From Streptomyces camelliae (GTDB lineage Bacteria > Actinomycetota > Actinomycetes > Streptomycetales > Streptomycetaceae): a stretch of 64,000 nucleotides of DNA. The position numbers were made by a program, and so were the translations under genes. The DNA is taken from assembly GCF_027625935.1 (NCBI RefSeq), contig NZ_CP115300.1:5084001-5148000 (forward strand), read 5' to 3'. The notes below the pieces were generated by a model that worked only from the letters and a program-made list of their open reading frames with translations, was not told the DNA's origin and did not search any database. Below, one piece after another: positions 1-7,360 of this stretch (position 1 is its first letter; the number at the start of each line of letters is the position of its first letter).

Positions 1-2163
1 GGGTGCGGTGCGCGGCGGGGTGCGGTGGGCGTGGGCGCGGGCGATCAGGACATCGCCCTCGGCGGACTCGGCGGCCGGCGCGAACCCCATCGCGCGCAGG
101 CCCTCCAGCAGCGTCGCCGGGTCGGACTGGGCGGCCAGCACGGTCGGGGCCAGCCGGCGCAGCCGCAGGGCGGCGGCGCGCTTGTCGGCCAGGATCTCGT
201 TCAGCAGGGCGTCGTCGTCGCAGCGGACGTACGCCGAGGCCGCCCCCACCCGCAGCCGGCCGTGCTTGCGGGCCACGTCGTCGATCAGATACGCGAGCGG
301 CTGCGGGACCGGCGTACGGGAGTGCTCGGTGAGGAAGGCGTGCAGGTCGGCGGCGCTGCGGCCGGCGTCCAGGGCACGGCGGACCGAGCCCGGTGTGAAG
401 CGGTAGACCGTCGCGCCGCCCTTGGACTCGACGTCCGCGAGCACGCCCAGCGTGTCGGCGAGCGGCCGCCGCAGCGGGCCCGGCGCCACCGCCGTCAGGT
501 CGGCCTGGAGCAGCACGTGGTCCAGGGGTTCGGGCAGCAGCGGGGCCAGGATCCGGGCGGCCGCCGCGGTCGCCGTCGTCTGCTCAAGGGGGGAGAGGGA
601 AGCGGGGGTGTGGTGGTGATGGACCGGGAGTTTGGCGCCCGGACCGGAGCCGTCCCGCGGGGGTACGGCGGCGGGGGCCGGTGCGCCCAGCAGGGCGCGG
701 GCGTGCGCCGACAGCGCGCCCCGGCCGGTGATCCCCAGCTGTTCCGCCTCCGCCAGGGTCCAGCGGGCCAGCCGGGAGCGCAGGTCCTCCGCGCCGTCCG
801 GCTGCCGGCCGCGCAGGGGCCGTTCCCAGCGCAGCCGGGCCAGGACCGACTCGGTGTCCGCCGCCGTGCCCGTGGGGAGCCCGGCGAGCAGGGTCAGCAC
901 CCGGTGCCGTACCTCGGGCGCGGCCGAGCGGTCCAGGCCAGGCCCGAGCGCGGAGAGCGTGCGGTCCTTGGCGTCCCGCCCGCCGACCAGCCCCGGCGTC
1001 CGGGTGGCCGCCAGCCAGGCCTCCGCCAGCCGGCCCCAGCGTTCGGCGGCGGGCCGCTCCAGCCACTCGTCGTAGGCGGGCGTGGCCGCGTACCGCTCGT
1101 CGGCCTCGCCGTCGGAGGCGATCAGACCGGCCGCGTACGCCAGCTCCACCCAGAACGCGGCGACCGGCTCCGCCACGTCCAGCGCGACGGCGGTCCGCTT
1201 CAGGTCCCGCACGCTCAGCCCGCCGGCCCGCAGCACGGCCGGGCCGCCCTCGTCCCAGTCCTTCAGCAGCTCCTCGACGGTGGCGAGCGCGGTGTACGCC
1301 TGCCCGGCCGCCGTCGCGTCGACCACCTGCGGGTTGTGGGCGGCGGCCGGCTCCACGGCGGGCGGCAGCGGCTCGGGCGTGCGGTGCGCGAGGCCCTCGC
1401 GCAGATGCAGGGCCACCTCGCGGGGCAGGACGACCGTGCCGGGGGCGGTCGGCAGCAGCAGGCCCCGGTCGAGCAGCCAGCGCAGATGCGCGGCCGGCTC
1501 CGGGGTGACCTGCCCGTACGGCGGCCCCCAGACCAGCCGGGCGAGCACCTCCTGCGACCCGGCCGGGGCGCCGGCGAGCAGCTTGGCCATCTTCCCGCGG
1601 TGGGTGAACAGCGCCGTGAGCGCGGCCACGGCGGACACCGCGTCGTGCGTCGACGGCAGCCCGGCGGTCGTCACGATCTCCTGGACCCGGCCCGGCGACA
1701 TGCCCGAGGTCGCCTCCTGCACGCTCGGGCCGAGCCCGGTCGGGGAGGGGTGCTGCGCGGACGGGGCGAGGAGCTCCCGGGCGGTGCGCACGAGCCGCAG
1801 CCGCTCGTCGTCGCCCCAGACCAGCGCCTGCTCGCGCAGGGTGCCGAGGGCACGCGGCAGCGCGCCGCCGACCGTCGCGTCCCGGGCGTCGCCCGCCATC
1901 AGCCCGAGCAGGGTGTCGTACGACGCCGGGTCCGGGGCCACGGCCAGCGCCTCCGCGGTCTGCAGCGCGAACCGGTCCAGCCGCTCCAGCGCGCGCAGCA
2001 CCGAGGCGCGGGTGCCGGCCCGGGTGGCGAGCTGGGTGAGGTCGGTCGGGACGGGCGTGATGAGGTCGGGCCGGCTGCGCAGGAGCGCGGACAGGGAGGC
2101 GTCGTCCCTGGCGCGCAGCGCTTCCGCGAGGGAACGGGGAGCTGGTCGGGCCGCTTGGCTCAT
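1..2163 (-). CDS. Helicase-associated domain protein (XPB/Ssl2-like, Helicase_C_3), 3' end outside window
   Basis: Large protein read leftward from ATG at 2163; 721 codons are visible and the frame is still open at base 1, so the C-terminus is missing. The first ~580 residues are Ala/Leu-rich and helical with winged-helix-like segments. Near the window edge is a block resembling the Helicase_C_3 region of actinobacterial proteins annotated as XPB/Ssl2-like: a CDDDALLNEILADKRAAALR stretch followed by RLAPTVL. No Walker A or DEAD-type motif is seen, so this is probably not a helicase itself. The family is widespread in Actinobacteria and its role is unknown; DNA binding is inferred. A TACCGT -10-like hexamer lies 7 bases before the ATG, which suggests a leaderless transcript. 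Confidence 0.75.
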   Translation of the reverse strand, partial: MSQAARPAPRSLAEALRARDDASLSALLRSRPDLITPVPTDLTQLATRAGTRASVLRALERLDRFALQTAEALAVAPDPASYDTLLGLMAGDARDATVGGALPRALGTLREQALVWGDDERLRLVRTARELLAPSAQHPSPTGLGPSVQEATSGMSPGRVQEIVTTAGLPSTHDAVSAVAALTALFTHRGKMAKLLAGAPAGSQEVLARLVWGPPYGQVTPEPAAHLRWLLDRGLLLPTAPGTVVLPREVALHLREGLAHRTPEPLPPAVEPAAAHNPQVVDATAAGQAYTALATVEELLKDWDEGGPAVLRAGGLSVRDLKRTAVALDVAEPVAAFWVELAYAAGLIASDGEADERYAATPAYDEWLERPAAERWGRLAEAWLAATRTPGLVGGRDAKDRTLSALGPGLDRSAAPEVRHRVLTLLAGLPTGTAADTESVLARLRWERPLRGRQPDGAEDLRSRLARWTLAEAEQLGITGRGALSAHARALLGAPAPAAVPPRDGSGPGAKLPVHHHHTPASLSPLEQTTATAAAARILAPLLPEPLDHVLLQADLTAVAPGPLRRPLADTLGVLADVESKGGATVYRFTPGSVRRALDAGRSAADLHAFLTEHSRTPVPQPLAYLIDDVARKHGRLRVGAASAYVRCDDDALLNEILADKRAAALRLRRLAPTVLAAQSDPATLLEGLRAMGFAPAAESAEGDVLIARAHAHRTPPRTAP

Positions 2164-2170
2164 CTGACCC

Positions 2171-2233
2171 ACGGTAGCGGGTGCGCCGGTTCCAGCCGAG
2201 TGAGTCGGGTGGACGGTGACCAAGCGGTACCGT
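2171..2233. promoter_or_regulatory. Divergent leaderless-type -10 elements
   Basis: The 77-base gap between the divergent genes contains the same hexamer, TACCGT, on each strand. On the minus strand it is at 2176-2171 and ends 7 bases before the ATG at 2163. On the plus strand it is at 2228-2233 and ends 7 bases before the GTG at 2241. Neither start has a Shine-Dalgarno sequence. This spacing is typical of leaderless actinobacterial transcripts that begin at the start codon. No good -35 is seen on either side. Confidence 0.4.
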
Positions 2234-2240
2234 CCTCACC

Positions 2241-3272
2241 GTGGGGATCGAGAGCGACCAGGTCGTCTACGAGTACCTGAGCCGTGTCGGGGACATCGCT
2301 CAGCAGCGGCAGCTGCCGTCGTCCACGCGGATGCGGCTCGTGACGGAGCTGCGCAACGAGATCGACCGGCACCGGGCCAAGGTGACGGTGGACAGTCCGG
2401 CCGCCGTACGCCGCATCCTGGACCGGCTCGGCACCCCCGACGAGGTCGTGGCGGCCGCGGGCGGCACATCCGGCCCCGGCCCCGGACGTTTCCCGCAGCC
2501 CCCGGCGGCCGCGGTGCCGGTACAGCCCGAGGCTGGCGACACCGACGGGAAGGCCGAGGGGAAGAAGGACCGGCCGAAGGGCCTGCGCCGGGCCGTACCC
2601 CGCCCCCGCTCCGCCGGTTCCGAGCCCGCGGCACCGTCCGCGCCGCGCGACGCGCCCGCCCCGCCCCATCTCGCCTCCGCGCACGAACTCGGCGACAGCG
2701 CCACGCATCCCGACTGGTGGCAGCTCGGCGGCGCTCCCCGCGGCGGCCCGGACACCGATTCCGTGCCGGGGTTCGTCGGGGGTGTGGAGATCCCGGACCT
2801 GCTCCGCCGGCCGCCGAAGGAGACGGAGGGGACGGAGAAGGCCGCCGCGCAGGAGGCGACGGACGAGGCGCCGGACACCGCGGAGGAGGCCGCTCCCAGC
2901 GGGCGTCGCCGGATGCTGCCCCTGCGCCCCGCCGCCGGCTGGACCAACCCCTTCCTGCTGCTGGCCGCCGCCGCGCTGGTCGCCGGCGCGGTGCTCGGCA
3001 ACTGGTTCGCGCTCCTGCTCGGCTGGGCCATCGCCTACGGCTCCCGCCGGCTGACCGCCGCGGAGACCAAGACGGCGGTGCTGATCCTGCCGGGTACGGC
3101 GGTGGCGGCGGGGCTGGTGTGGCTGTGGGGGCGGGACAACGGGCGCTGGGGGCAGCCGATCGCTCAGGGGCACATGGGGGACGCGGTCGCGGGGACGTGG
3201 CCGTGGGTGGTGCGGGGGGCGGCGGTGGCGTCGGCTCTGTACCTGGTGTGGCGGTCGCAGCGGCGGAGGTGA
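2241..3272 (+). CDS. Membrane protein with cytoplasmic N-terminal HAAS-like segment
   Basis: 343 aa from GTG. Residues 1-70 form a helical domain (YEYLSRVGD, LVTELRNEIDRHR, RRILDRLGTPDEVV) resembling the small HAAS-type domain found at the N-terminus of many actinobacterial membrane proteins. Residues 80-225 are a low-complexity Pro/Ala/Glu linker. The C-terminal ~110 residues contain three to four hydrophobic segments (about 235-265, 270-290 and 320-337). No catalytic motif is seen. The gene diverges from the helicase-associated gene and is probably leaderless. It is likely an integral membrane protein of unknown function. Confidence 0.75.
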   Translation: MGIESDQVVYEYLSRVGDIAQQRQLPSSTRMRLVTELRNEIDRHRAKVTVDSPAAVRRILDRLGTPDEVVAAAGGTSGPGPGRFPQPPAAAVPVQPEAGDTDGKAEGKKDRPKGLRRAVPRPRSAGSEPAAPSAPRDAPAPPHLASAHELGDSATHPDWWQLGGAPRGGPDTDSVPGFVGGVEIPDLLRRPPKETEGTEKAAAQEATDEAPDTAEEAAPSGRRRMLPLRPAAGWTNPFLLLAAAALVAGAVLGNWFALLLGWAIAYGSRRLTAAETKTAVLILPGTAVAAGLVWLWGRDNGRWGQPIAQGHMGDAVAGTWPWVVRGAAVASALYLVWRSQRRR

Positions 3273-3319
3273 CACCGCACCGCACCGGCAGACGACAGCC
3301 ACCCGGCACAATGACCCAT

Positions 3320-3943
3320 ATGACTCTCACCGTCGGCTTCGACCTCGACATGACCCTCATCGACTCACGGCCGGGCATTCGCGCCTGCTACCTGGCGCTG
3401 TCGGAGCGGACCGGGACGTACATCGACGCCGATCTGGCGGTGACGCGGCTGGGGCCGCCGCTGGCGGAGGAGTTGGTCAACTGGTTCCCCGAGGAGCAGA
3501 TCCCCGCGATGGCGGACCTGTACCGGGAGATGTACCCGACGATCGCGATCGCGGCGACCCCCGCCATGGAGGGAGCGCGGGAAGCGATAGCGGCCGTACG
3601 GGCGGCCGGCGGGCGGACCATGGTCGTCACGGCGAAGTACGAGCCCAACGCCAAGCTGCACCTGGCGCACCTCGGCATCGAACCCGACGTGGTCGTGGGC
3701 GACCTGTGGGCCGAGCAGAAGGCGCGGGCGCTGCGCGAGTACGGCGCGGGCGTGTACGTCGGTGACCATGTCGGGGACGTGCGCGGGGCGCGTACGGCGG
3801 GCGCGCTGTCCGTCGCCGTGGCCACCGGGCCGTGCCCGGCCGACGATCTGCACGCGGCCGGGGCGGACGTCGTGCTGGACGACCTGTCCGCGTTCCCGGG
3901 CTGGCTCGACGGCTACCGTTCGGCGGCGGCCGCCCGCGCCTGA
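3320..3943 (+). CDS. HAD-superfamily hydrolase (phosphatase)
   Basis: 207 aa from ATG 3320; an in-frame ATG also lies at 3311. I prefer 3320 because a CACAAT -10-like hexamer (3307-3312) ends 7 bases upstream, a leaderless arrangement, and MTLTVGFDLDMTLID then starts directly at the first beta strand. HAD motif I is DLDMTL, motif II is VVTAKYEPN (Thr plus Lys), and motif III/IV is YVGDHVGDVRGA. A helical cap lies between motifs I and II. These fit a phosphoglycolate phosphatase-like HAD hydrolase; the substrate cannot be deduced. The 3' end overlaps the convergent membrane gene by 31 bases. Confidence 0.85.
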   Translation: MTLTVGFDLDMTLIDSRPGIRACYLALSERTGTYIDADLAVTRLGPPLAEELVNWFPEEQIPAMADLYREMYPTIAIAATPAMEGAREAIAAVRAAGGRTMVVTAKYEPNAKLHLAHLGIEPDVVVGDLWAEQKARALREYGAGVYVGDHVGDVRGARTAGALSVAVATGPCPADDLHAAGADVVLDDLSAFPGWLDGYRSAAAARA

Positions 3944-4203
3944 CGCCGGCCGGCCGTCACCGACCGCAGCACACCGGCGGCGGCGAGCAGGAAACCGACG
4001 CCCATGAGCATGCTCAGCAGGTACATGTACGTCGGAAAAGGCTTGTCGCCGAGGAACAGCGGGGCCACCGTGACCAGAGTGGCCAGCGCCCCGAGGAAGA
4101 AGACGACGGCACCGGCGCGGATCAGCCGGTCACCGGGCTCGGTGGAATTCGTTTGGGTTTTGTCACGCACCGGACCAGGGTAGTTCCCAGCCACGGTGAA
4201 CAA
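3913..4203 (-). CDS. Small integral membrane protein, two TM segments
   Basis: 96 aa from ATG 4203. A GTG at 4170 (VRDKTQTN...) is an equally likely start, since neither has a clear ribosome-binding site. Two hydrophobic helices lie at about residues 30-50 (GAVVFFLGALATLVTVAPLF) and 58-80 (TYMYLLSMLMGVGFLLAAAG), with a basic tail after the second helix (RRQAR). Convergent with the HAD gene and overlapping its stop. No recognised family; probably a conserved Streptomyces membrane protein. Confidence 0.65.
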   Translation of the reverse strand: MFTVAGNYPGPVRDKTQTNSTEPGDRLIRAGAVVFFLGALATLVTVAPLFLGDKPFPTYMYLLSMLMGVGFLLAAAGVLRSVTAGRRQARAAAAER

Positions 4204-4215
4204 CCGGGGGACGTC

Positions 4216-4243
4216 TTGTCACCCGCCCGAAGACCATTAGCCT
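4216..4243 (+). promoter_or_regulatory. Probable promoter of the cold-shock gene
   Basis: TTGTCA (4216-4221) and TAGCCT (4238-4243) are separated by 16 bases, close to the vegetative sigma consensus. Transcription would start near 4250 and give an untranslated leader of about 97 bases. Confidence 0.45.
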
Positions 4244-4281
4244 TGGTAGCGCTTGGTAGCGGCGGGTCATGGTCGACCCGC
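4242..4281 (+). promoter_or_regulatory. Structured 5' leader of the cold-shock mRNA
   Basis: Two tandem copies of CTTGGTAGCG (4242-4251 and 4252-4261) are followed by a perfect 7-bp hairpin, GCGGGTC (4262-4268) and GACCCGC (4275-4281), with a 6-base loop. Long structured leaders are common on bacterial cold-shock mRNAs, so this may act in temperature or autoregulatory control. That role is inferred. Confidence 0.4.
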
Positions 4282-4346
4282 TGTAGTGCTATCAAGAGCC
4301 GTTTCCGAAGTAGTTTTCCCGACGAGACACGAGGACGAGGACAGAC

Positions 4347-4730
4347 GTGCCTACCGGCAAGGTCAAGTGGTTCAACAGCGAGAAGGGCTTCGGCTTTCTC
4401 TCCCGCGACGACGGCGGTGACGTCTTCGTCCATTCCTCGGTTCTCCCCGCCGGAGTCGACGTACTCAAGCCGGGACAGCGCGTGGAGTTCGGCGTCGTCG
4501 CCGGTCAGCGCGGTGACCAGGCGCTCTCCGTGACCGTGCTGGACCCGACGCCGTCGGTCGCGGCCGCCCAGCGCAAGAAGCCGGACGAGCTGGCCTCGAT
4601 CGTGCAGGACCTGACGACCCTTCTCGAAAACATCACCCCGATGCTGGAGAAGGGCCGCTACCCGGACAAGGCGTCCGGCAAGAAGATCGCCGGCCTGCTC
4701 CGCGCGGTCGCCGACCAGCTGGACGTCTGA
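4347..4730 (+). CDS. Cold-shock domain protein with C-terminal extension
   Basis: 127 aa from GTG, preceded by GAGGACGAGG as ribosome-binding region. Residues 1-66 are a cold-shock domain with RNP1 (KGFGFL) and RNP2 (VFVHSS), so it should bind single-stranded RNA or DNA. It is about 60 residues longer than the standard CspA family. The tail (KKPDELASIVQDLTTLLENI... GKKIAGLLRAVADQL) is helical and typical of the larger Streptomyces ScoF-type cold-shock proteins. It is monocistronic, with its own promoter, structured leader and terminator. Confidence 0.95.
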   Translation: MPTGKVKWFNSEKGFGFLSRDDGGDVFVHSSVLPAGVDVLKPGQRVEFGVVAGQRGDQALSVTVLDPTPSVAAAQRKKPDELASIVQDLTTLLENITPMLEKGRYPDKASGKKIAGLLRAVADQLDV

Positions 4731-4759
4731 GGACCGTCAGCGAAACACGAGCACATCCG

Positions 4760-4788
4760 GGCCGAGGGGCGGCACCAGCCCCTCGGCC
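4760..4788 (+). terminator. Hairpin terminator after cold-shock gene
   Basis: A perfect 11-bp stem, GGCCGAGGGGC (4760-4770) and GCCCCTCGGCC (4778-4788), with a 7-base loop lies 30 bases after the stop codon. There is no T-tract, which is usual for Streptomyces. It may also act on transcription arriving from mqnD on the other strand. Confidence 0.75.
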
Positions 4789-4817
4789 GTCGCGCGTGCG
4801 CCCGGATTGCCTCACGG

Positions 4818-5240
4818 AAACGCGAGCGCCTCGGGCGGGAGGGCGGGCAGTAGTCCCTCGGCCGCAGCGCGCGTCAGCAGGCCGCGGATCGCCGCGGCGC
4901 CTTTGTCTGCCGTCCTTGCGTCGCTTCGCGGGCTGCGGACGGCTGCGCCGGACTCTGTCCGGCGGCTGTCGGTGTCGTACGGGTCAGGGAAACGCGAGTG
5001 CCTCGGGCGGGAGGGCGGGCAGTAGTCCCTCGGCCGTAGCGCGTGTGAGCAGGCCGCGGATCGCCGCGGCGCCTTTGTCTGCCGTCCTTGCGTCGCTTCG
5101 CGGGCTGCGGACGGCTGCGCCGGACTCTGTCCGGCGGCTGTCGGTGTCGTACGGGTCAGGGAAACGCGAGTGCCTCGGGCGGGAGGGCAGGCAGTAGTCC
5201 CTCGGCCGCAGCACGCGTCAGCAGGCCGCGGATCGCCGCG
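4818..5240. repeat. Tandem triplication of the mqnD 3' end (172-bp unit)
   Basis: Two full 172-bp units (4818-4989 and 4990-5161) are followed by a third, partial copy (5162-5240) that is the true end of mqnD. Each unit carries the last ~27 codons of mqnD with its stop codon, read on the minus strand, plus about 90 bases of downstream spacer containing a GCCGGAC/GTCCGGC hairpin. The spacer is nearly identical between units 1 and 2, while the mqnD-derived part has scattered, partly synonymous changes (e.g. GAGCGC/GAGTGC, GCAGCGCG/GTAGCGCG). The distal copies lie beyond the true stop codon and are presumably untranslated. They do create spurious long open frames. Confidence 0.9.
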
Positions 5241-6016
5241 TAGCCGTCCTCGCCGAGGTCGGCGGTGAACTCGTTGACGTACAGGCCGATGTGCTGGTCC
5301 GCGACGGCCGGGTCCATCTCCTGGGCGTGGGCCATGACGTACGGCCGGGAGGCCTCGGGGTCGTCCCAGGCGGCCCGTACCGAGGTGCGGATGGAATCCG
5401 CGAGCCGGGTCAGCGTGTCCGCGCCCAGCGCGCGCTTGGCGATGATCGCGCCCAGCGGGATCGGCAGCCCCGTGGTCCGCTCCCAGTGCTCGCCCATGTC
5501 GGCGAGCTTGTGCAGACCGTAGTTCTGGTACGTGAAGCGGGCCTCGTGGATGACCAGTCCGGCGTCCACCTTGCCGTCCCGCACGGCCGGCATGATCTCG
5601 TGGAACGGCAGGACGACGATCTCGCCGACCCCGCCGGGGAGGGTGTCGGCCGCCCAGAGCCGGAAGAGGAGATACGCCGTCGACTTCTCGCTGGGCACGG
5701 CGACCGTACGGCCCGTCAGGTCCGCCCCCGCCTCCCGCGTGAGGACGAGCGGGCCGCAGCCCCGGCCCAGCGCGCCGCCGCACGGCAGCAGGGCGTACTC
5801 GCCGAGGACGTACGGCAGGACGGCGTACGACACCTTGAGCACGTCGAACTCGCCGCGCTCGGCCATGCCGTTGGTGATGTCGATGTCGGCGAACGTCACG
5901 TCCAGCGCGGGCGCCCCGGGCACGCGGCCGTGGGCGAGGGCGTCGAAGACGAAGGTGTCGTTCGGGCAGGGGGAGTACGCGATCCGCAGGGTCTGCTGCT
6001 GCTCACTGGTCGTCAT
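5156..6016 (-). CDS. mqnD: 1,4-dihydroxy-6-naphthoate synthase (futalosine pathway)
   Basis: 286 aa, ATG 6016. MqnD converts cyclic dehypoxanthinyl futalosine to 1,4-dihydroxy-6-naphthoate in the futalosine route to menaquinone. The periplasmic-binding-protein-like fold is recognisable from RIAYSPCPNDTFVFDALAHG at the N-terminus, TFADIDITNGMAERGEFDVLKVSYA, VPSEKSTAYLLFRLW and the conserved GLVIHEARFTYQNYGL carrying the catalytic His. Length is usual for the family. The start overlaps the 3' end of mqnB by 14 bases, so the two are translationally coupled. Its own last 79 bases are the founder of the downstream tandem repeat. Confidence 0.96.
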   Translation of the reverse strand: MTTSEQQQTLRIAYSPCPNDTFVFDALAHGRVPGAPALDVTFADIDITNGMAERGEFDVLKVSYAVLPYVLGEYALLPCGGALGRGCGPLVLTREAGADLTGRTVAVPSEKSTAYLLFRLWAADTLPGGVGEIVVLPFHEIMPAVRDGKVDAGLVIHEARFTYQNYGLHKLADMGEHWERTTGLPIPLGAIIAKRALGADTLTRLADSIRTSVRAAWDDPEASRPYVMAHAQEMDPAVADQHIGLYVNEFTADLGEDGYAAIRGLLTRAAAEGLLPALPPEALAFP

Positions 6017-6764
6017 GTCGGTTCCAACTCTCCAATGCGGGCGCGAGCTTCCCGAACGCCTCGGTGAGGGCGGTCAGGGCGTCGCCGATGCGCCAGGCGG
6101 CGCGGTCGCGCGGGCCGACCGGGTTGGAGACCGCGCGGACCTCCAGGACGGCCGTCCCGTGCGCGTCGGCCGCCTCCGCCACCCCGAAGCCCTCCATGCC
6201 CTCGGCGAGCGCCTGCGGGTGCCGGGCGCGCAGTTCGGCGGCGCGGGCGGCGGTGCCGGTGACGGTGGAGACGGTGAGGATGGTGCCGGCCGGGGCGCCG
6301 GTGGCCTGGCAGGCAACCCGTACGAGTGATCTCGGCGGGTAGTGGTGGACGGTTCCGAAGCCCAGGTCGGTGACCGGCAGGAAGCCGTCGGCGGTTTCGG
6401 CGCCCAGGTCGGCGACGGTGATCCGACGGGCGACGACGAGCGAGCCGACGGGCGCCTCGGGCTGGAAGCCCCCGCCGATCCCGGCCGAGACGACGAGGTC
6501 GTACGGGGTACCGGCGAGCCGGGCCGCGGTGAGTGCGGCGGAGACGGAGGCGGCGGCGCGGGCCGGGCCGACACCCGCGTCGAGCAGATCCCAGACGCCG
6601 GCCGTACGTGTCGTACGCGTCAGTCCCACACCCGGCTGCCAGATCTGCTCCACCGGCGAGTCCGGTGAGTCCTGCGAGTCCGGCGAGGAAAACGCCCGTG
6701 CCACCGCGTCCCGTTCGGCGGGGACCGCGGTGGCTACGAGGATGCGTGCGGAAGGCGTGGTCAG
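6003..6764 (-). CDS. mqnB: Futalosine hydrolase, probable CTG start
   Basis: 253 aa. MqnB splits futalosine into hypoxanthine and dehypoxanthinyl futalosine, upstream of MqnD. It is a nucleoside-phosphorylase/hydrolase fold protein with an N-terminal ILVATAVPAERDAV strand, the SAGIGGGF motif and a GMEGFGVAEAA nucleoside-binding motif. The frame has no ATG near the homologous start. A CTG at 6764 overlaps the upstream TGA as CTGA and has GAAGG 5 bases upstream, giving MTTPSARILVATAVPAE. The nearest alternative is GTG at 6791 inside the lipoprotein gene. It lies between the lipoprotein gene and mqnD in one leftward operon. Confidence 0.9.
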   Translation of the reverse strand: MTTPSARILVATAVPAERDAVARAFSSPDSQDSPDSPVEQIWQPGVGLTRTTRTAGVWDLLDAGVGPARAAASVSAALTAARLAGTPYDLVVSAGIGGGFQPEAPVGSLVVARRITVADLGAETADGFLPVTDLGFGTVHHYPPRSLVRVACQATGAPAGTILTVSTVTGTAARAAELRARHPQALAEGMEGFGVAEAADAHGTAVLEVRAVSNPVGPRDRAAWRIGDALTALTEAFGKLAPALESWNRHDDQ

Positions 6765-7240
6765 GAGGCCTTCTTCAGCTTGAAGGACCACAGTCCCTTG
6801 CCCGGAGTGGTGCCGCCCATCTGGATGGAGACCGTGTTGGTGTCGCCCTCGGTGCCGTACTGGGCGTTGAAGAACGCGCTGCCCGGGATGGTGCGGTACG
6901 TCTTCTTGCTGACGTCGGTGAACTGACGGCCGTTCACCAGCAGGACCCAGCCCTCGTCCGCGATCTTCGGGTCGACGCCGAAGCGGACGGTGGCGTCCGT
7001 GTCCACGGTGATCGACTTGACGTCGTTCACCTTCTTGGCGCACTTCGCCAGCGTCTTGGCGTCCAGCGTGTTGCCGTCGTTGTAGCACAGGGCCTCGGAG
7101 TTGACCGAGCTCTCGCCGACGGTGATCGTCGCGACGGGCGTCGGCTTCTCGCAGGCGGAGAGCAGAAGCAGTCCGGCGGAAACGGCGCCGGCGGCGGCGA
7201 CGGCGCGGCGGCGTCGCACAGCGGATTGCAGCGTGGTCAT
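6761..7240 (-). CDS. DUF2771-type lipoprotein
   Basis: 159 aa, ATG 7240. The N-terminus is a lipoprotein signal: basic n-region (RRRR), hydrophobic core (AVAAAGAVSAGLLLL) and lipobox LSAC, with Cys about residue 29. The mature part (VATITVGESSVNSEALCYND, a second Cys in LAKCAKK, and a C-terminal beta-rich region ending KGLWSFKLKKAS) matches the actinobacterial DUF2771 family as I remember it. It should sit on the outer face of the membrane; its role is unknown. First gene of the leftward unit with mqnB and mqnD, with which it shares a CTGA stop/start overlap. Confidence 0.8.
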   Translation of the reverse strand: MTTLQSAVRRRRAVAAAGAVSAGLLLLSACEKPTPVATITVGESSVNSEALCYNDGNTLDAKTLAKCAKKVNDVKSITVDTDATVRFGVDPKIADEGWVLLVNGRQFTDVSKKTYRTIPGSAFFNAQYGTEGDTNTVSIQMGGTTPGKGLWSFKLKKAS

Positions 7241-7294
7241 GGCCGAAGGCTATCGGGCGCCCGGAGCCGTCCGCCCACGTGGGGTACGGCGTGC

Positions 7295-7352
7295 CCGGTT
7301 CGTTACGCCAGCCGTGCCTGTGTTCGGGAAACCGTGTCCGGTTCGTTACGCC
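7295..7352. repeat. Direct repeat CCGGTTCGTTACGCC x2
   Basis: Identical 15-base copies at 7295-7309 and 7338-7352, 43 bases apart, lie in the 120-base spacer upstream of the DUF2771-mqnB-mqnD unit. They could be regulator half-sites or remnants of a small duplication. Confidence 0.5.
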
Positions 7353-7360
7353 CCGGCAGG

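Noticed and set aside
25..2280. 751-codon plus-strand open frame opposite the helicase-associated gene
   Set aside because: Low-complexity Arg/Gly/Gln product with no motif; the minus strand encodes a recognisable protein running off the window edge. A typical G+C-rich shadow frame.
4812..5783. Long minus-strand frame through the tandem repeat and into mqnD
   Set aside because: Out-of-frame reading created by the 172-bp repeats; the real mqnD frame ends at 5156.
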